Counted from the first letter of the stretch, positions 50,364 through 59,198 are shown. The stretch is DNA of 64,000 bases from Kitasatospora aureofaciens (GCF_001188955.3 NZ_JPRF03000015.1:1-64000); one strand, 5' to 3'. A program made the numbers and translations. Notes: generated by a model not told the origin, from the sequence alone.

Positions 50364-52616
50364 GTGCCGGGCCAGAACGAGGGGGCCGACGCACACCACC
50401 CAGGCGTGCGGCACAAGGAATCGTCACACCACCGCCACCTCGCCGCGCCGGTCCTCGGTCCGGCGCGGTCGGTCGGACCGGCTGCTCCTCCGGCCTCCGC
50501 GTCGACCTCCCCGCCCACGTCGTCGGCTGCGGCCCCGAGTGCGTCCCCGAGTGCGTCCCCGGCTGCGGCCTGCGGCACCTTGGAGGATCCGGGCGTACTG
50601 CTCTGCCCCACCTGTTCGGCCCCGTTGGCCGACAGCGCACACTCGGGGTCCGGTGGGGCCCCCGGCCGGGAGGACGGCGACGACCGGCTGCTGGCGGCAC
50701 TCCGGGCCAGCGAGTCCCGGTTCCGGGCCGCGTTCTGCGACGCCGTCATCGGCATGGCGCTGATCGACCCCGAGGACCGGATCATCGAGGTCAACCCCGC
50801 CTTCGCCTCCCTGATCGGCCGTGGCGTCGGCGAACTGGTCCGCACCCACCTGCACGAGATCATCGACCCGGAGGGCATGCCGCCCAGGCTGTTCACCGCG
50901 CTCGTCCACAGCCAGCGGGAACGGTTCCGCGTGGAGAAACCGCTCAAGCACCGTGAGGGCCACACGGTCTGGAGCAAGGTGACCGTCTCGCTCATCCGGG
51001 ACCCCGCCGGGAAGCCGCTCTACACGCTCGCACTGGTCGAGGACATGACCGAGCAGCGCCGGCTCGGCGACCGCCTGGAGTACCAGGCCCTGCACGATCC
51101 GCTGACCAGGCTGCCCAACCGGACCTTCTTCTTCGAACGGCTGGACGCCGCCTGCCTCCCGGGCACCGAGGACCGCGGGAACCGCGGAGGTTCCGGCCGA
51201 CCGGTGGCGGTAGCGGAGGAACGGCGGGTGGGTGTCTGCTACCTCGACCTCGACGGCTTCGCGGCGATCAACGAGACCCTCGGCCACCACATCGGCGACG
51301 AGCTGCTGATCGCCGTCGCCACCCGGCTGCGGCGCGGGCTCTCCGAACGGGACGCCCACCTGGTCGCCCGGATGGGCGGCGACGAGTTCGCCGTCCTGGT
51401 CACCGACAGCGTCGGCAGCGAGCAGCTGACCGCGCTGGCCGGGCGGATCCTGGAGGTGCTGGAACGTCCCTTCGACGTCGCCGGGCACCGGCTGGTGGTC
51501 ACCGCCAGCATCGGCGTCGTCGAACGCTCGGTGCACGAGACCACCCCGACCGACCTGGTCAAGGACGCCGACTCCACGCTCTACTGGTCCAAGGCGGACG
51601 GCCGTGCCCGCTGGACCCTCTACGACCCCGACCGGGGTGCTCACCAGCTCACCCGCCAGCTGCTCGCCACCGCACTGCGGCCGGCCCTGGAGCGCGGCGA
51701 GTTCACCATCGAGTACCAGCCGCTGGTCGGCCTGGCCGACGGCGCGGTGCACGGCGCCGAGGCCCTGGTCCGCTGGCGCCACCCCCGCTACGGGACGCTC
51801 TCCCCCGACCGCTTCATCCCGCTCGCCGAGGAGTCCGGCGCCATCGTGCCGCTCGGCAAGTGGGTGCTGGAGGAGTCCTGCCGTCAGGCCCGGCAGTGGC
51901 TGACCGAGTTCCCGGACACCGAGACCTTCGTGAGCGTCAACCTGGCGGCCCGCCAGATCTGGGACTCCGACGTGGTCGCCGACGTCGCCCGGGCCCTCGA
52001 CAGCGCCGGCCTGCCCGCCCGGCTGCTGCAGCTGGAGATCACCGAGAGCGCCCTGCTCGGCCCCGGCGGCCGCCCGCTGCAGGCCCTCCAGGCGCTCGCC
52101 GACATGGGCGTGCGGATCGCGATCGACGACTTCGGCACCGGCTACTCCAACCTGGCCTACCTCTCCCGGCTGCCGGTGCACGTGCTGAAGCTCGACGGGA
52201 CGTTCATCGAGGGCTTCCGCGACCCGGCGCCGCCGACGGCTGGGCACTCCGCCGCGGCAGCGGTTGGGGGTGGAGGTGGGGGTGGGGCATCGGGCGCGTC
52301 CCCCGCCACGTCCTCCGCCACGTCCTCCGCCACGTCCTCGGCTACGTCCTCGGCACCGGCGGAGCGCCCGGCCCTCCCGGAGCTCCACTCCCGCCGCCGC
52401 GACGCGGACGAGCAGATCGTCGGCGCAATGGTCCAGCTGGCCCACACCCTCGGCCTGACCGTCACCGCCGAGGGCATCGAGAGTGCCGCCCAGGCCGAGC
52501 GGCTCCGGCTGACCGGCTGCGACACCGCCCAGGGCTGGTACTTCGCCCGCCCCGGCGAGGCCGAGCTGGTCGCGGCGATACTCCGGAAGGGCCGCCCCGC
52601 CCCCATCCACCGCTAG
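50364..52616 (+). CDS. cdgA: PAS-GGDEF-EAL cyclic-di-GMP enzyme, probable CdgA
   Basis: 750 residues from a GTG at 50364 with GGGAG 7 nt upstream. The first 110 residues are a disordered Ser/Ala/Pro stretch. A PAS domain with PAC follows (ESRFRAAFCDAVIGMALIDPEDRIIEVNPAFASLIGR, later TLALVEDMTEQRRL). The diguanylate cyclase domain has an intact GGDEF at 338-342 but no RxxD inhibitory site before it. The EAL domain has EALVR (466-470), VNLAARQ, LEITES, DDFGTGYSNL, LKLD and TAEGIE, so both making and breaking of c-di-GMP look possible. This is the architecture of CdgA, a developmental regulator in Streptomyces. A low-complexity insert of about 50 residues interrupts the EAL domain after LKLDGTFIEGF. 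Confidence 0.88.
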   Translation: MPGQNEGADAHHPGVRHKESSHHRHLAAPVLGPARSVGPAAPPASASTSPPTSSAAAPSASPSASPAAACGTLEDPGVLLCPTCSAPLADSAHSGSGGAPGREDGDDRLLAALRASESRFRAAFCDAVIGMALIDPEDRIIEVNPAFASLIGRGVGELVRTHLHEIIDPEGMPPRLFTALVHSQRERFRVEKPLKHREGHTVWSKVTVSLIRDPAGKPLYTLALVEDMTEQRRLGDRLEYQALHDPLTRLPNRTFFFERLDAACLPGTEDRGNRGGSGRPVAVAEERRVGVCYLDLDGFAAINETLGHHIGDELLIAVATRLRRGLSERDAHLVARMGGDEFAVLVTDSVGSEQLTALAGRILEVLERPFDVAGHRLVVTASIGVVERSVHETTPTDLVKDADSTLYWSKADGRARWTLYDPDRGAHQLTRQLLATALRPALERGEFTIEYQPLVGLADGAVHGAEALVRWRHPRYGTLSPDRFIPLAEESGAIVPLGKWVLEESCRQARQWLTEFPDTETFVSVNLAARQIWDSDVVADVARALDSAGLPARLLQLEITESALLGPGGRPLQALQALADMGVRIAIDDFGTGYSNLAYLSRLPVHVLKLDGTFIEGFRDPAPPTAGHSAAAAVGGGGGGGASGASPATSSATSSATSSATSSAPAERPALPELHSRRRDADEQIVGAMVQLAHTLGLTVTAEGIESAAQAERLRLTGCDTAQGWYFARPGEAELVAAILRKGRPAPIHR
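52305..52352 (+). repeat. 12-bp x 4 in-frame coding repeat (Ala-Thr-Ser-Ser)
   Basis: Four head-to-tail units of GCCACGTCCTCC, with two third-position changes, lie inside the EAL domain insert of the cdgA-like gene. Confidence 0.9.
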
Positions 52617-52682
52617 GGGCGGGGGCGTCACCGAGGTGGTGCGCAGACGGTCGGGGCGGGGCCTCGGCCGTCAGGGTCTGCC

Positions 52683-52752
52683 GTCAGGCCGTCGAGGTCA
52701 GGCCGCTGCCGTGAGGCCGTCGCCGTCAGGCCGTCGCTGTCAGGCCGTACGC
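52683..52752. repeat. 14-bp x 5 tandem repeat across a stop codon
   Basis: Five units close to GTCAGGCCGTCGCC cover the 3' end and stop codon of the LLM monooxygenase gene and extend about 40 bp beyond it. Confidence 0.85.
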
Positions 52753-53817
52753 CTCGGCGATCAGGCCGTAGGAGCGGAACCGGGCCTCGTGGCCGTGGAT
52801 GTGCGAGGTGACCATCAACTCGTCCACCCCGGTCCGCTTGCGCAGCGCCTCCAGGCCGTCCGCGACCTGGCCCGGGGCGCCCAGCACCACGTTGTCGAGC
52901 CAGCTGTCGATGAAGTCCGCCTCGGCCGGGTTGTACGGGTACTCCTCGGCCTCCTCCGGTGTCGGGATCGGGCCGGGGTTGCCGCGCCGGAGCCGGAGCA
53001 TGCCGAGGGCCGCGGAGCGGGCGAGGCGGCGGGCGGCGGTCTCGTCGTCGGCGGCGACGGCGCTCACGCCGATCAGCGCGTACGGCTCGCTGAGCACGGC
53101 GGAAGGGCGGAAGGACGTCCGGTACAGGTCCAGCGCCGGAATGGTGTTGGCGCTGCTGAAGTGGTGGGCGAAGGCGAACGGTAGGCCGAGGTGGCCGGCC
53201 AGCTGGGCGCTGAAGCCGGAGGACCCGAGCAGCCAGACCGGCGGACGGCCCTCGCCCCTGGGGACGGCGGTCAGCCGCTCGTACGGGTGGCCGGAGGGGA
53301 AGTCGCCGTCGAGGAAGTGGGTCAGCTCGGAGAGCTGCAGCGGGAAGTCGTCCGCACCCTCGGCGAGTCCGCGGCGCAGCGCGCGGGCGGTGGCCGGGTC
53401 GGTGCCGGGGGCGCGGCCGAGCCCGAGGTCGATCCGGCCGGGGTGCAGGGCCTCCAGCAGGCCGAACTGCTCAGCAATGGCCAGCGGGGCGTGGTTGGGG
53501 AGCATGACCCCGCCCGAGCCGAGCCGCAGCGTGGTGGTGTGGGCCCCGAGGTGGGCGAGCAGGACGGCCGGGGTCGAGCTGGCCACACCGGGCATGCCGT
53601 GGTGCTCGGCCACCCAGAAACGGTGGTACCCCCACTGCTCGGCCCGGCGGGCCAGTTCGGTGGTGGCGGCCAGGGCCTGGCCGGGCGTGTAGCCGACGCC
53701 GACGGTGGCCAGGTCGAGGATCGAGAGCGGAGCGGGTGCAGTGCCGCGGGCGGTGCCCCGGATCGCCTCACCGGTCCCCGGTCCGGTTCGGTGCTCCTGC
53801 TGGTCCTCGGTGGTCAT
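52726..53817 (-). CDS. LLM-class flavin-dependent oxidoreductase
   Basis: 363 residues from the ATG at 53817 with AGGAGG 9 nt upstream. It has the bacterial luciferase-like TIM barrel: LSILDLATVGVGYTPGQALAATTELARRAEQWGYHRFWVAEHHGMPGVASSTPAVLLAHL, then LRLGSGGVMLPNHAPLAIAEQFGLLEALHPGRIDLGLGRAPGTD, and WLLGSSGFSAQLAGHLGLPFAFAHHF. These match the alkanal monooxygenase-like subgroup that uses FMNH2 or F420. The substrate is not evident. Its 3' end lies in a 14-bp tandem repeat and the final residues (LTATA) are encoded by it. Confidence 0.92.
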   Translation of the reverse strand: MTTEDQQEHRTGPGTGEAIRGTARGTAPAPLSILDLATVGVGYTPGQALAATTELARRAEQWGYHRFWVAEHHGMPGVASSTPAVLLAHLGAHTTTLRLGSGGVMLPNHAPLAIAEQFGLLEALHPGRIDLGLGRAPGTDPATARALRRGLAEGADDFPLQLSELTHFLDGDFPSGHPYERLTAVPRGEGRPPVWLLGSSGFSAQLAGHLGLPFAFAHHFSSANTIPALDLYRTSFRPSAVLSEPYALIGVSAVAADDETAARRLARSAALGMLRLRRGNPGPIPTPEEAEEYPYNPAEADFIDSWLDNVVLGAPGQVADGLEALRKRTGVDELMVTSHIHGHEARFRSYGLIAEAYGLTATA

Positions 53818-54030
53818 GCCGTCCGCCCTCCTGGCTGTCCTTGGTCCGGCTCTCCTCCGAGCCGGCCGTCGTGGGCGGCCGCGGGGTCTCGGACGGCCCG
53901 GCGGTCGCTGCTGCCGACGGACGTCAACCACGGTCGCGGGCTCGCTGTTCCCGGGCTGGCCGCCCGATGCGGACAGAGCCGGATCGGGCGGCCGGAGGCG
54001 CGCTCCGGGCGTGGCGGGGTGTGCGGTCCA

Positions 54031-54130
54031 GGTTCGGCCCGGGGGCGGGTCGGGTTCGTACGAGGGCGGTCGGGTTCGCGCGGGGGCGGTCGGGTTCGCC
54101 CGGGGGCGGTCGGGTTCGCCCGGGGGCGGC
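54031..54130. repeat. 20-bp direct repeats, about 5 copies
   Basis: Units CGGGTTCG-NN-CGGGGGCGGT recur exactly every 20 bp (54051, 54071, 54091, 54111), with a degenerate unit before them. Confidence 0.85.
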
Positions 54131-54367
54131 CGGGGCACGGCCCCGACGGTTCGGGCGGGCGAGTGGGCCGACCGACCGTTCGTATGACGGAAAGCCAGCA
54201 GCCGGTCACCGCTGGCGACTTCACGCCAGGGTCGCAAAGTCGCCAGCCGGAGCGCTCGCGACCGGCGGCCGGCTTCAGGCAGGGTGGTGATCAGGAACGG
54301 GGCACCGAGCGGGTCCATGTTCCGCAGGCAAGATCGTCGGGCTGGACCAGTGCCGCACGATCCCTGC

Positions 54368-54401
54368 GAGCCCCCGGCGCGGCACCCCGCCCCGGGGGCT
54401 C
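54368..54401 (+). terminator. orphan terminator-like hairpin
   Basis: GAGCCCCCGG pairs with CCGGGGGCTC across a 14-nt loop and is followed by GTTCCATTT. No gene ends upstream on the plus strand. Confidence 0.55.
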
Positions 54402-54593
54402 GTTCCATTTCCGGGGCCTTCGCCCGCGCACTCCACAGGACCACCTCACCGGGCACACCACAGGGCCGTGAGCTGCGGGCGGCTCCCGTGATCCCCGCCA
54501 TACCGGGGTGCTTCATGGCATGAAAAGTCGGGGCGCTAGCGTTGACCCCAGCAGCCACCTGCTCCCCCAGGGCGGCGTGGAGGGAGTAAGGCC

Positions 54594-55190
54594 TTGAATT
54601 TCGTGGCGGCGACCGGATCCTCGTGGATCTGCGCCCTTGCGCTCTTCGCCGTACTCGGCGACGCCCTTCTCCCCTTCATCCCGAGCGGAACGCTGGTCAT
54701 CCTGGCCGTGCTCAAGACGGCACAGATCAACGGCGCCCCGGTGCTGCTCGGCCTGGGCGTGGCGGTGGCCTCCTTCCTGGGCGACCTCCTGTTGCTCCAC
54801 CTCGCCCGTCGCGGCGCCCCAGTGCTGCAGCGCCGGATCGCCCGGCGCCCGAAACTGGCGGCGAGCGTGGCCCGGGTCCAGCAGTCACTGGTCGAGCGCC
54901 CGCACGGCGGGGCTGCCGCGATGGTGGTGGTCGCGCGGTTCGTGCCGGCCGGGCGGACCGTCCTGGACCTGGCCATCGGCCACTCCCCCGCCCATCCGCA
55001 CCGCTTCCTGCACTGGTCGGCGCTGGCGGGGCTGGTCTGGGCCGCTTACATCGTGACGCTGGGTTGGCTGAACAGCCACTGGTTCAACACCGCCTGGCTG
55101 AGTCTGGCCGTCTCCTGCGCGGCGGCTACCGCCGTCAGCACCGCGATCGCCCGAATAGTGCGCCGCAACCGGCGGCTGGCCACGCTGTGA
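54594..55190 (+). CDS. VTT/DedA-family membrane protein
   Basis: 198 residues from a TTG with GGAGGGAG about 8 nt upstream (a GTG nine bases later is an alternative). The VTT domain pattern is present: a first hydrophobic segment DALLPFIPSGTLVILA, then VLLGLGVAVASFLGDLLLLHLARRGAPVLQRR, then the conserved arginine segment VVVARFVPAGRTVLDLAIG, and two further membrane helices. DedA-type proteins are thought to scramble or flip polyprenyl or phospholipids and support membrane homeostasis. It is monocistronic. The Asp in FLGDLLL and the Arg in ARFVPAGR, both important in the family, are present. Confidence 0.88.
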   Translation: MNFVAATGSSWICALALFAVLGDALLPFIPSGTLVILAVLKTAQINGAPVLLGLGVAVASFLGDLLLLHLARRGAPVLQRRIARRPKLAASVARVQQSLVERPHGGAAAMVVVARFVPAGRTVLDLAIGHSPAHPHRFLHWSALAGLVWAAYIVTLGWLNSHWFNTAWLSLAVSCAAATAVSTAIARIVRRNRRLATL

Positions 55191-55547
55191 CCAGCCCCGC
55201 CGCGGCTGGCGCCTTTCGGCCGCGGGATGCTGTCAGGAGCACAATTTTCCCTTACGAGCGACGGCCCGCACCGAGTGCTGACGAACTCTGACCGGGCCGG
55301 ACAGGGCGGCGGTACCGTACTCCCCTGACGCCGCGCAGTGTGAAGCGTCACAGGACCGCAACAGACGACGGATCCCTGCAGCCCAGCCCGGTGCCCCCGA
55401 CGTGTTGACTGGCGTCGGAGCCCGGCGACCTTGGTGGCCGCTGTGGCGACATGACATGCTAACGGCGGAATATTCATCAATTGCCCGATTTGACCGGTGC
55501 GGCCCGGGGCCGCCCCCACCACCGGCGATCGGCACCCAGGGGAGACC
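55191..55547. other. 357-bp intergenic region upstream of the NodB-type lipoprotein gene
   Basis: Contains a locally AT-richer stretch (AATATTCATCAATTGCC near 55470) that may be promoter DNA. No gene, repeat or strong hairpin was recognised. Confidence 0.5.
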
Positions 55548-56831
55548 ATGACCAGCATCTCGCGCAGGACGGTGCTCAGTGCGACCGCTGCGACCGCGGC
55601 CCTCGGCGCGGTCGCTGCCTGTTCCAGCAACGGATCCGGTTCGGGGCAGGACTCCACCTCACATTCCTCCTCCGGCACCAGTCCGAAGGCCGGGCAGACC
55701 GGCACCACCGACCCGACCCAGGCCGTGGTGCCCAAGGGCACCCCGATCGGCGACGGCTCCACGGCGGACACCGGTCCGCAGCCGAACCAACCCAAGCCCG
55801 AGAAGCTCAAGCCGGGCGAGCGCCCGCCGCAGTTCGTGGTGTTCTCCTGGGACGGCGCGGGCGGCACCGACGACGGCCAGTTCCCCCGCTTTCTCAAGCT
55901 GGCGGAACAGTACAAGGCCACGATGACCTTCTTCCTCTCCGGCATATACGCCCTGCCCAAGGACAAGTCCCAGCTGTACCACCCGCCGAAGCACGCGGTC
56001 GGCGCCTCCGACATCCCGTACCTCTCGGACGGTGCGGTCAAGAGCACCCTCAAGCTCGTCAGCCAGGCCTGGCTCGCCGGGCACGAGATCGGCACCCACT
56101 TCAACGGGCACTTCTGCTCCAGCCGCCCGGACAAGAACGGGGTCAACATGTGGACCCCGGACGACTGGCAGAGCGAGATCGACCAGGCCATCGCCTTCGT
56201 CACCCAGTGGCGGACCAACACCGGCTTCACCGACGTCGATCCGCTCCCCTTCGACTACAAGAAGGAGCTCATAGGCGGCCGCACCCCCTGCCTGGAGGGC
56301 CAGAAGGCGCTGCTGCCGACCATCGCCAAGCTGGGCTGGAAGTACGACGCCAGCTCCTCGGGCGGCCTCCAGATATGGCCGCAGAAGGTGCAGGACGGCA
56401 AGATCTGGGACTTCCCGCTGCAGTCCATACCGTTCCCCGGCCACACCTTCCAGGTCCTGTCGATGGACTACAACATCCTGGCCAACCAGTCCAACGGCAG
56501 CACCAAGGGCGACCCGTCCAAGTACGGCGACTGGCGGACCCAGGCCACCAACTCCTACCTGGCCGGCTTCGAGCGCGCCTACAACAGCAACCGGGCGCCG
56601 TTCTTCATCGGCAATCACTTCGAGCAGTGGAACGGCGGCATCTACATGGACGCCGTCGAGGAGACGCTCAAGGCCATCGCGGGCAAGCCCGAGGTCCGGC
56701 TGGTCTCGTTCCGGCAGTTGGTCGAATGGCTGGAGGTTCAGGACCAGTCGACCCTGCGGAAGCTGCGCACGCTCAACGTCGGCCAGGCGCCCTCCGGCGG
56801 CTGGGAGAGCTTCCTCGGCGCGGCGGGCTGA
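55548..56831 (+). CDS. polysaccharide deacetylase-like Tat lipoprotein
   Basis: 427 residues. The signal has both a twin arginine (SISRRTVLSATAATAALG) and a lipobox (AVAAC, lipidated Cys25), followed by a 60-residue Ser/Thr/Pro tether. The body resembles a NodB (CE4) domain: PPQFVVFSWDGAGG, ATMTFFLSGIY, a HEIGTHFNGHF metal-like motif, GGRTPCLEG, and a GNHFEQWNGGIYMDAVEETL end. Typical CE4 enzymes start with T-F-D-D-G; here it is S-W-D-G-A, so one Asp of the motif is replaced. It probably acts on cell-wall or extracellular glycans. GGGGAG precedes the ATG. Confidence 0.83.
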   Translation: MTSISRRTVLSATAATAALGAVAACSSNGSGSGQDSTSHSSSGTSPKAGQTGTTDPTQAVVPKGTPIGDGSTADTGPQPNQPKPEKLKPGERPPQFVVFSWDGAGGTDDGQFPRFLKLAEQYKATMTFFLSGIYALPKDKSQLYHPPKHAVGASDIPYLSDGAVKSTLKLVSQAWLAGHEIGTHFNGHFCSSRPDKNGVNMWTPDDWQSEIDQAIAFVTQWRTNTGFTDVDPLPFDYKKELIGGRTPCLEGQKALLPTIAKLGWKYDASSSGGLQIWPQKVQDGKIWDFPLQSIPFPGHTFQVLSMDYNILANQSNGSTKGDPSKYGDWRTQATNSYLAGFERAYNSNRAPFFIGNHFEQWNGGIYMDAVEETLKAIAGKPEVRLVSFRQLVEWLEVQDQSTLRKLRTLNVGQAPSGGWESFLGAAG

Positions 56832-56841
56832 CCCGACTTCT

Positions 56842-56873
56842 ACGGCCGGCGGGTGTCCGCACCCCGCCGGCCG
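56842..56873. terminator. bidirectional terminator between convergent genes
   Basis: ACGGCCGGCGGG pairs with CCCGCCGGCCGT (12 bp) 10 bp after the lipoprotein stop. The convergent hydrolase gene ends 83 bp further on. Confidence 0.7.
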
Positions 56874-56955
56874 TTGCCGTTCCGTGGCTCCGGCGTCCCG
56901 TCATGTCGTTGGGCTGTGGCTCCGTTGCGCCGTTGCGCCGTTGCTTCCGGGACCG

Positions 56956-57861
56956 TCACCCGGCGGCGGAGACGTCCGCGAGCAGCCTGCGGACGATCTG
57001 GTCGGCTCCGGCCTCGCCCCAGAGGATCGAGTAGTGGTTGGTGTCCGGCACGAGCGCGGCCGGAACCCGGTCCCCGTCCAGCCCGGACAGCTCGATCCGC
57101 TGGTGGTCGTACAGCCCTTGCGGCTCGTCGAGGAGGCCGCGCTCCGCCCAGAGCAGTTCGGCCGGGCAAGGCAGCCGATGCACGGCCCCGGCCGCCTCCC
57201 GGTCCAGCAGGACCTGGGCACCGTCGGTCTGCACGGCCTCCAGCACGCAGGAGGAGCGCAGTTCGGGCTCGGCGCCGACGAGGTCGCGCTGGGTATAGGC
57301 GTCGATCCCGTCCGACCAGCTGCCGTCGAAGGCCGGATGACGCTGCCAGAACTCCCGGTAGGCGGCCCGGTCCGGGAAGGTCATCGACAGCCGGGCCAGT
57401 GCGGGGCCGAGCACCGCTGCCAGGGCGTCCTCCTCCCGGACGCCCTCCGGGAGCGGGAAGCTCAGCGCACCGTCCACCAGCAGAACCCGGCGCACGAGTT
57501 CGGGGTACCGGACGGCGGTCAGGGCGGTGACCCAGGCCCCCATCGAGTGGCCGACGACTGTCACGGGCCCCGCGCCCAGGGCGGCGACCAGCGCGGCCAC
57601 GTCGTCGGCGTGCCGGGCCAGCCCGTACGGTCCGGCGACCGAGCGGCTGGCGCCGCGGCCCCTCAGGTCGGGCGCGAGCAGGGTGACCCGACCGGCGAGC
57701 CGGCGGGCGATCTCGTACCAGGCCAGGCCGTTGGCGGTGATGCCGTGCACCGCCACAACGGTCGGGGCCCCCGGCTGGTCGGCGGGCCACCGCAGGACGG
57801 CGAGGTCCCCGCCGGGTACGGGGACGGTCAACTCCTCGGGCTTCAGGGGCGGCTGGCTCAC
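56956..57861 (-). CDS. alpha/beta hydrolase coupled to the liv operon
   Basis: 301 residues from a GTG at 57861 (GGAGG upstream) that overlaps the stop of the LivM gene (GTGA). The hydrolase core is clear: VVAVHGITANGLAWYEIARRL (oxyanion loop), LLAPDLRGRGAS, the nucleophile elbow VVGHSMGAW with Ser near residue 99, an acidic residue before VPDTNHYSILWG carrying the catalytic His. It is the last gene of a five-gene branched-chain-type ABC operon, so it may act on what that transporter imports, for example by cleaving an amide or ester. That link is inference. Confidence 0.9.
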   Translation of the reverse strand: MSQPPLKPEELTVPVPGGDLAVLRWPADQPGAPTVVAVHGITANGLAWYEIARRLAGRVTLLAPDLRGRGASRSVAGPYGLARHADDVAALVAALGAGPVTVVGHSMGAWVTALTAVRYPELVRRVLLVDGALSFPLPEGVREEDALAAVLGPALARLSMTFPDRAAYREFWQRHPAFDGSWSDGIDAYTQRDLVGAEPELRSSCVLEAVQTDGAQVLLDREAAGAVHRLPCPAELLWAERGLLDEPQGLYDHQRIELSGLDGDRVPAALVPDTNHYSILWGEAGADQIVRRLLADVSAAG

Positions 57862-59198
57862 GCGGGGGTACCTCCGGTGGGACGGGCGGCGGGCACGCCG
57901 GTCGGCGTGCGGACCGAACGGGCGGATCGGGCGGCACGGATGCGGGCGGGCAGCCCGGCCAGGCCGCCGGGGAGCAGGTAGACAACGGCGACGAACAGGG
58001 CGCCCAGCAGGAACAGGGGTTGGGAGAGCGGCACGCGCAGCACTGCGGGCAGGTCCGCGACGGCGTTCGAGTTGGCCAGGTCGCCGAGCCGGTGGCCGGC
58101 CCACGTGTAGAGCACCCCACCGAGCAACGGCCCCCAGCGGGTGCCGGTGCCTCCGAGGACCACCATGACCAGCAGAGCGAGCGTGGCGTCCGAACCGGCG
58201 GCCTGCGGGGTGGCCCCGCCGGTGAGCAGCAGGTAGACCACGCCGCCCACTCCGGCGAGCGCACCGGACAGCACGAAGGCGACCAACTTGTAGCCGTAGG
58301 GCCGCAGTCCGAGCACCTCGACCCGGCGCTCGTTCTCCTTGATGCCCTCCCAGACCCGGCCCGCCGGTGAGTGGACGGCCCAGTGGACCGCGGCGACCGT
58401 CAGGACCAGGTAACCGACGGCGATCCAGTAGAGGTTGGCGGTGTTCTCGATCCCGAGCAGGCCGGAGGGCAGCAGCTCGGCCGGGGCTGACCGTCCCTCC
58501 TCGCCGCCGGTGACGCCACCGGGGTTGCGCTGGACGAGGATGGCGCCGGCCTGGGCGAAGGCGAGGGTGACCATGGAGAAGCCGATGCCGGTGACCCGCA
58601 GGCTCACCGAGCCGAGCAGCAGGGCCAGCAGCGCGGTGCAGGCGACGCCGAACGCCGCGGCGGCGGCGAAGGGGAGTCGCAGTTCGAGCATGCCGAGGTC
58701 GGTGCCGTAGAGCCCGGTCGCGAAGTAGAGCGCGTGGCCGAAGGAGAGCAGTCCGGTGCGACCGAGCAGCAGGTCGTAGCCGGTGGCGAGGGCCCCGTAG
58801 AGCAGGCACAGGGCGATGAGTTGGAGGCTTCCCGGGCTGCCGAGCGGGCCGTCGAGCAGTCCCGGGACGGGAAGCGCACTGTATGGGGCGACAAGGAGCG
58901 TGATCAGCGGGGCGATCGGCCACCAGCGTAGCGCTGCGTGCATCCGTGTCCAGCGGTTAGTGGCCGAATCACCTGTTCGAGGGATGGCGCCGGTCTCGTC
59001 CGTTTGTTCACAATGGGTTCCGGCAAGGCTGGTGTCAGTCCCCCTTGCCACAGTGGCGGTGTCGGTGGAGCTGGTGTCAGTCCCCTCTGCTGACAAGGTG
59101 GTCACGGCAGGGCTGGTGTCAGTCCCCCCTGCCGAGATGGCGGCGCTGCGGGCGGCCGCTGGGCCACCGGTGCTCGTGATCGGAGTTTCGGCGCTCAC
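57858..59198 (-). CDS. livM: branched-chain amino acid-type ABC permease LivM
   Basis: 446 residues from the GTG at 59198, which overlaps the LivH stop. The permease core from about residue 90 has around ten membrane segments and the family blocks LLFGRTGLLSFGHALYFATGLY-like (here LLLGRTGLLSFGHALYFATG), KENERRVEVLGLRPYGYKLVAFVLSGALAGVGGVVYLL and GTGTRWGPLLGGVLYTW. Family members usually have 300-350 residues. The extra 85-residue N-terminus is Thr/Ser/Ala-rich with three 14-residue repeats containing GTDTS. An internal ATG at 58943 would give a 361-residue protein of normal size. The operon overlap and the frame-preserving repeats favour the long form, but this is not settled. Confidence 0.88.
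   Translation of the reverse strand: MSAETPITSTGGPAAARSAAISAGGTDTSPAVTTLSAEGTDTSSTDTATVARGTDTSLAGTHCEQTDETGAIPRTGDSATNRWTRMHAALRWWPIAPLITLLVAPYSALPVPGLLDGPLGSPGSLQLIALCLLYGALATGYDLLLGRTGLLSFGHALYFATGLYGTDLGMLELRLPFAAAAAFGVACTALLALLLGSVSLRVTGIGFSMVTLAFAQAGAILVQRNPGGVTGGEEGRSAPAELLPSGLLGIENTANLYWIAVGYLVLTVAAVHWAVHSPAGRVWEGIKENERRVEVLGLRPYGYKLVAFVLSGALAGVGGVVYLLLTGGATPQAAGSDATLALLVMVVLGGTGTRWGPLLGGVLYTWAGHRLGDLANSNAVADLPAVLRVPLSQPLFLLGALFVAVVYLLPGGLAGLPARIRAARSARSVRTPTGVPAARPTGGTPA
59029..59127 (-). repeat. 42-bp x 3 coding repeat in livM
   Basis: The sequence CTGGTGTCAGTCCCC recurs at 59029, 59071 and 59113, exactly 42 bp apart, encoding GTDTS every 14 residues in the N-terminal extension. Confidence 0.85.

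Larger units (their letters stand above)
53818..54593. other. 776-bp region without a convincing gene
   Basis: It holds 20-bp direct repeats (54031-54130) and a terminator-like hairpin (54368-54401) pointing in the plus direction with no annotated gene in front of it. Open frames in both strands lack ribosome binding sites and steady codon bias. A small RNA ending at the hairpin is possible. Confidence 0.5.

Noticed and set aside
54184..54480. Plus-strand frame beginning MTESQQPVTAGDF
   Set aside because: No ribosome binding site, poor codon bias toward the end, and it crosses a strong hairpin.
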